7,162 nucleotides of DNA from an uncultured Bacteroidota bacterium (GTDB taxonomy: Bacteria > Bacteroidota > Bacteroidia > Chitinophagales > Chitinophagaceae). Where the stretch lies: positions 1 to 7,162 of the forward strand of contig CAMLGR010000198.1 of NCBI GenBank assembly GCA_946479615.1. Reading direction: 5' to 3'. The position numbers and the translations under genes were made by a program. Shown here piece by piece: positions 6,342 to 7,162 of this stretch (within the stretch, counting starts at the first letter, position 1; every line of letters starts with the position of its first letter). The notes under the pieces are model-generated. The model worked only from the letters and a program-made list of their open reading frames with translations. It was not told the origin of the DNA and ran no database searches.

Positions 6342-7064
6342 ATGAAACCTGTAAAATACCTATTGTCAATTGCTACCGTATTATTCATCGGTATGTCTGT
6401 GTATGCGCAAACCGCCAGTGAGATCATCGCTAAATATATCGATGCGACCGGTGGTAAAGAAAAACTAAGTGCCCTCAATTCTGTACGGCTTGAAAATTCA
6501 ATCGATGCCGGGGGCTTTACTGCTACCGGTTTTTCAGTAGTTCTGAATGGTAAAGGATACCGTAGTGAATCGGATTGGGGCGGACAAAAATTGATCCAGG
6601 TGTATACCGATCAAGGCGGCTGGACAGTAAATCCATTTGTAGGAATAAACGATCCGCAGCCTATGCCGGCGGCTCAATACAAAACCGGCGCAGGCCAGAT
6701 CTATACTGTTCCCTTCCTCGATTATGAAGCAAGAGGCAGTAAGGCAGAATTAACCGGGCAGGAAAAAATAGGCAGTGTCAATGCATATAAAGTAAAACTG
6801 ACTACAAAAGACAGTGTTGCCACCACTTATTATTTCGATCCCACTACTTACTATATCCTGCAGTCTGTTGCCACAACAGATTTTAATGGACAACCCACTG
6901 ACCTCACTATAAAGTATTCGGACTATAAAAAGAATGACTACGGATGGACGATCGCTTATACGACCGATATCGATTTCGGAGGTCAATTCTCCATGACATC
7001 AAAAATAACCAAAGCAGAAGCCAACATCCCCGTTGATGCGGCCGTGTTTGAAATGAAAAAATAA
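6342..7064 (+). CDS. Secreted LolA-fold-like protein ('outer membrane lipoprotein-sorting' group)
   Basis: From the ATG at 6342 the protein has 240 residues. An in-frame GTG at 6321 would add seven residues before the signal peptide and is less likely. Residues 1-23 are a signal peptide (MKPVKYLLS, hydrophobic core, MSVYAQ). No lipobox Cys follows, so it should be periplasmic or exported in soluble form. The mature start TASEIIAKYIDATGGKEKLSAL is the motif common to a large Bacteroidota group annotated as outer membrane lipoprotein-sorting protein (COG2834-like, LolA/LolB fold). The rest is rich in alternating beta-strand patterns (KLIQVYTDQGGW, AYKVKLTTKDSVATTYYFDP, WTIAYTTDIDFGG), fitting a lipid- or ligand-holding half-barrel. 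It is divergent from the regulator and bracketed by two copies of the palindromic repeat. No Shine-Dalgarno is seen. The family is likely; the actual cargo or role is unknown. Confidence 0.8.
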   Translation: MKPVKYLLSIATVLFIGMSVYAQTASEIIAKYIDATGGKEKLSALNSVRLENSIDAGGFTATGFSVVLNGKGYRSESDWGGQKLIQVYTDQGGWTVNPFVGINDPQPMPAAQYKTGAGQIYTVPFLDYEARGSKAELTGQEKIGSVNAYKVKLTTKDSVATTYYFDPTTYYILQSVATTDFNGQPTDLTIKYSDYKKNDYGWTIAYTTDIDFGGQFSMTSKITKAEANIPVDAAVFEMKK

Positions 7065-7109
7065 CTCTGTTGCTTTAGGTTTTAAGTGAAATCTTAACTA
7101 TTAAAAAAT

Positions 7110-7162
7110 CCTATGTGAAACCTATGTTCCTATGTGTCTATGTGGTAAAAAAGCTGACTGGC
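7110..7162. repeat. Second copy of the CCTATGTG palindrome, truncated by window edge
   Basis: Four units occur at 7110-7117 (CCTATGTG), 7121-7128 (CCTATGTT), 7129-7136 (CCTATGTG) and 7137-7144 (TCTATGTG), followed by GTAAAA and GCTGACTGGC (7153-7162). GCTGACTGGC is the exact reverse complement of the loop sequence at 6175-6184. The spacing of units (11, 8, 8) nearly equals that of the first copy's left arm (11, 9, 8). The loop orientation shows this copy is inverted relative to the one at 6128-6230. The matching right arm should lie just outside the window. It starts 45 bp past the stop of the 6342-7064 gene and could also serve as its transcript end. Confidence 0.7.

Noticed and set aside
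7071..7107. Terminator after the 6342-7064 gene
   Set aside because: TTAAG and CTTAA can form a 5-bp AT-only stem, but it is followed by A-rich rather than T-rich sequence on the coding strand, so it does not qualify as an intrinsic terminator.
6114..7162. CRISPR array or integron attC sites
   Set aside because: The CCTATGTG units are 8 bp with gaps of 0-3 bp and inverted arms, unlike CRISPR repeats with constant spacers. No attC core sites or integrase are visible, so an integron reading is unsupported.

Overview
The window looks like chromosomal DNA of a Bacteroidota, most likely the Chitinophagaceae or a related family. The evidence is an adjacent SusC/SusD outer-membrane uptake pair, a membrane-anchored TPR/helix-turn-helix regulator of a type common in this phylum, absence of Shine-Dalgarno sequences before the starts, and intergenic repeats of the CCTATGTG kind. 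The genus cannot be fixed from the sequence alone.

Layout, left to right. Positions 1-886 (minus) hold the N-terminal 295 codons of a SusD-like surface lipoprotein that runs off the left edge. Positions 901-3840 (minus) hold a complete SusC/RagA-type TonB-dependent transporter, 14 bp upstream of susD and surely co-transcribed with it. Positions 3841-4403 have no convincing gene. They contain a long susC leader, a candidate Bacteroidota-type promoter, an AT-only-like dyad cluster, a GC-rich palindrome and a hairpin just behind the next gene. Positions 4404-6071 (minus) encode a 555-residue protein with signal peptide, TPR-like periplasmic region, one membrane helix, coiled coil and C-terminal helix-turn-helix. 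I read it as the local regulator of the SusCD pair. Positions 6072-6341 are a divergent intergenic region almost filled by a nested palindrome. Positions 6342-7064 (plus) encode a secreted 240-residue protein resembling the LolA-fold 'outer membrane lipoprotein-sorting protein' group of Bacteroidota. Positions 7065-7162 contain the start of a second copy of the same palindrome, in inverted orientation, cut by the right edge.

How the genes may work together: SusD captures and SusC imports an oligomer (glycan or peptide) across the outer membrane, and the membrane-spanning regulator senses a periplasmic signal and switches on susCD. SusC has no STN domain and no sigma/anti-sigma pair is visible, which fits control by the TPR/HTH protein. 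No degradative enzyme lies in the window, so the substrate is unknown. The plus-strand gene is divergent, bracketed by the repeats, and may be functionally independent.

The protein-coding content is ordinary for the phylum. The least explained part is the repeat structure: two dispersed palindrome families, one of which brackets a single gene as an inverted pair.
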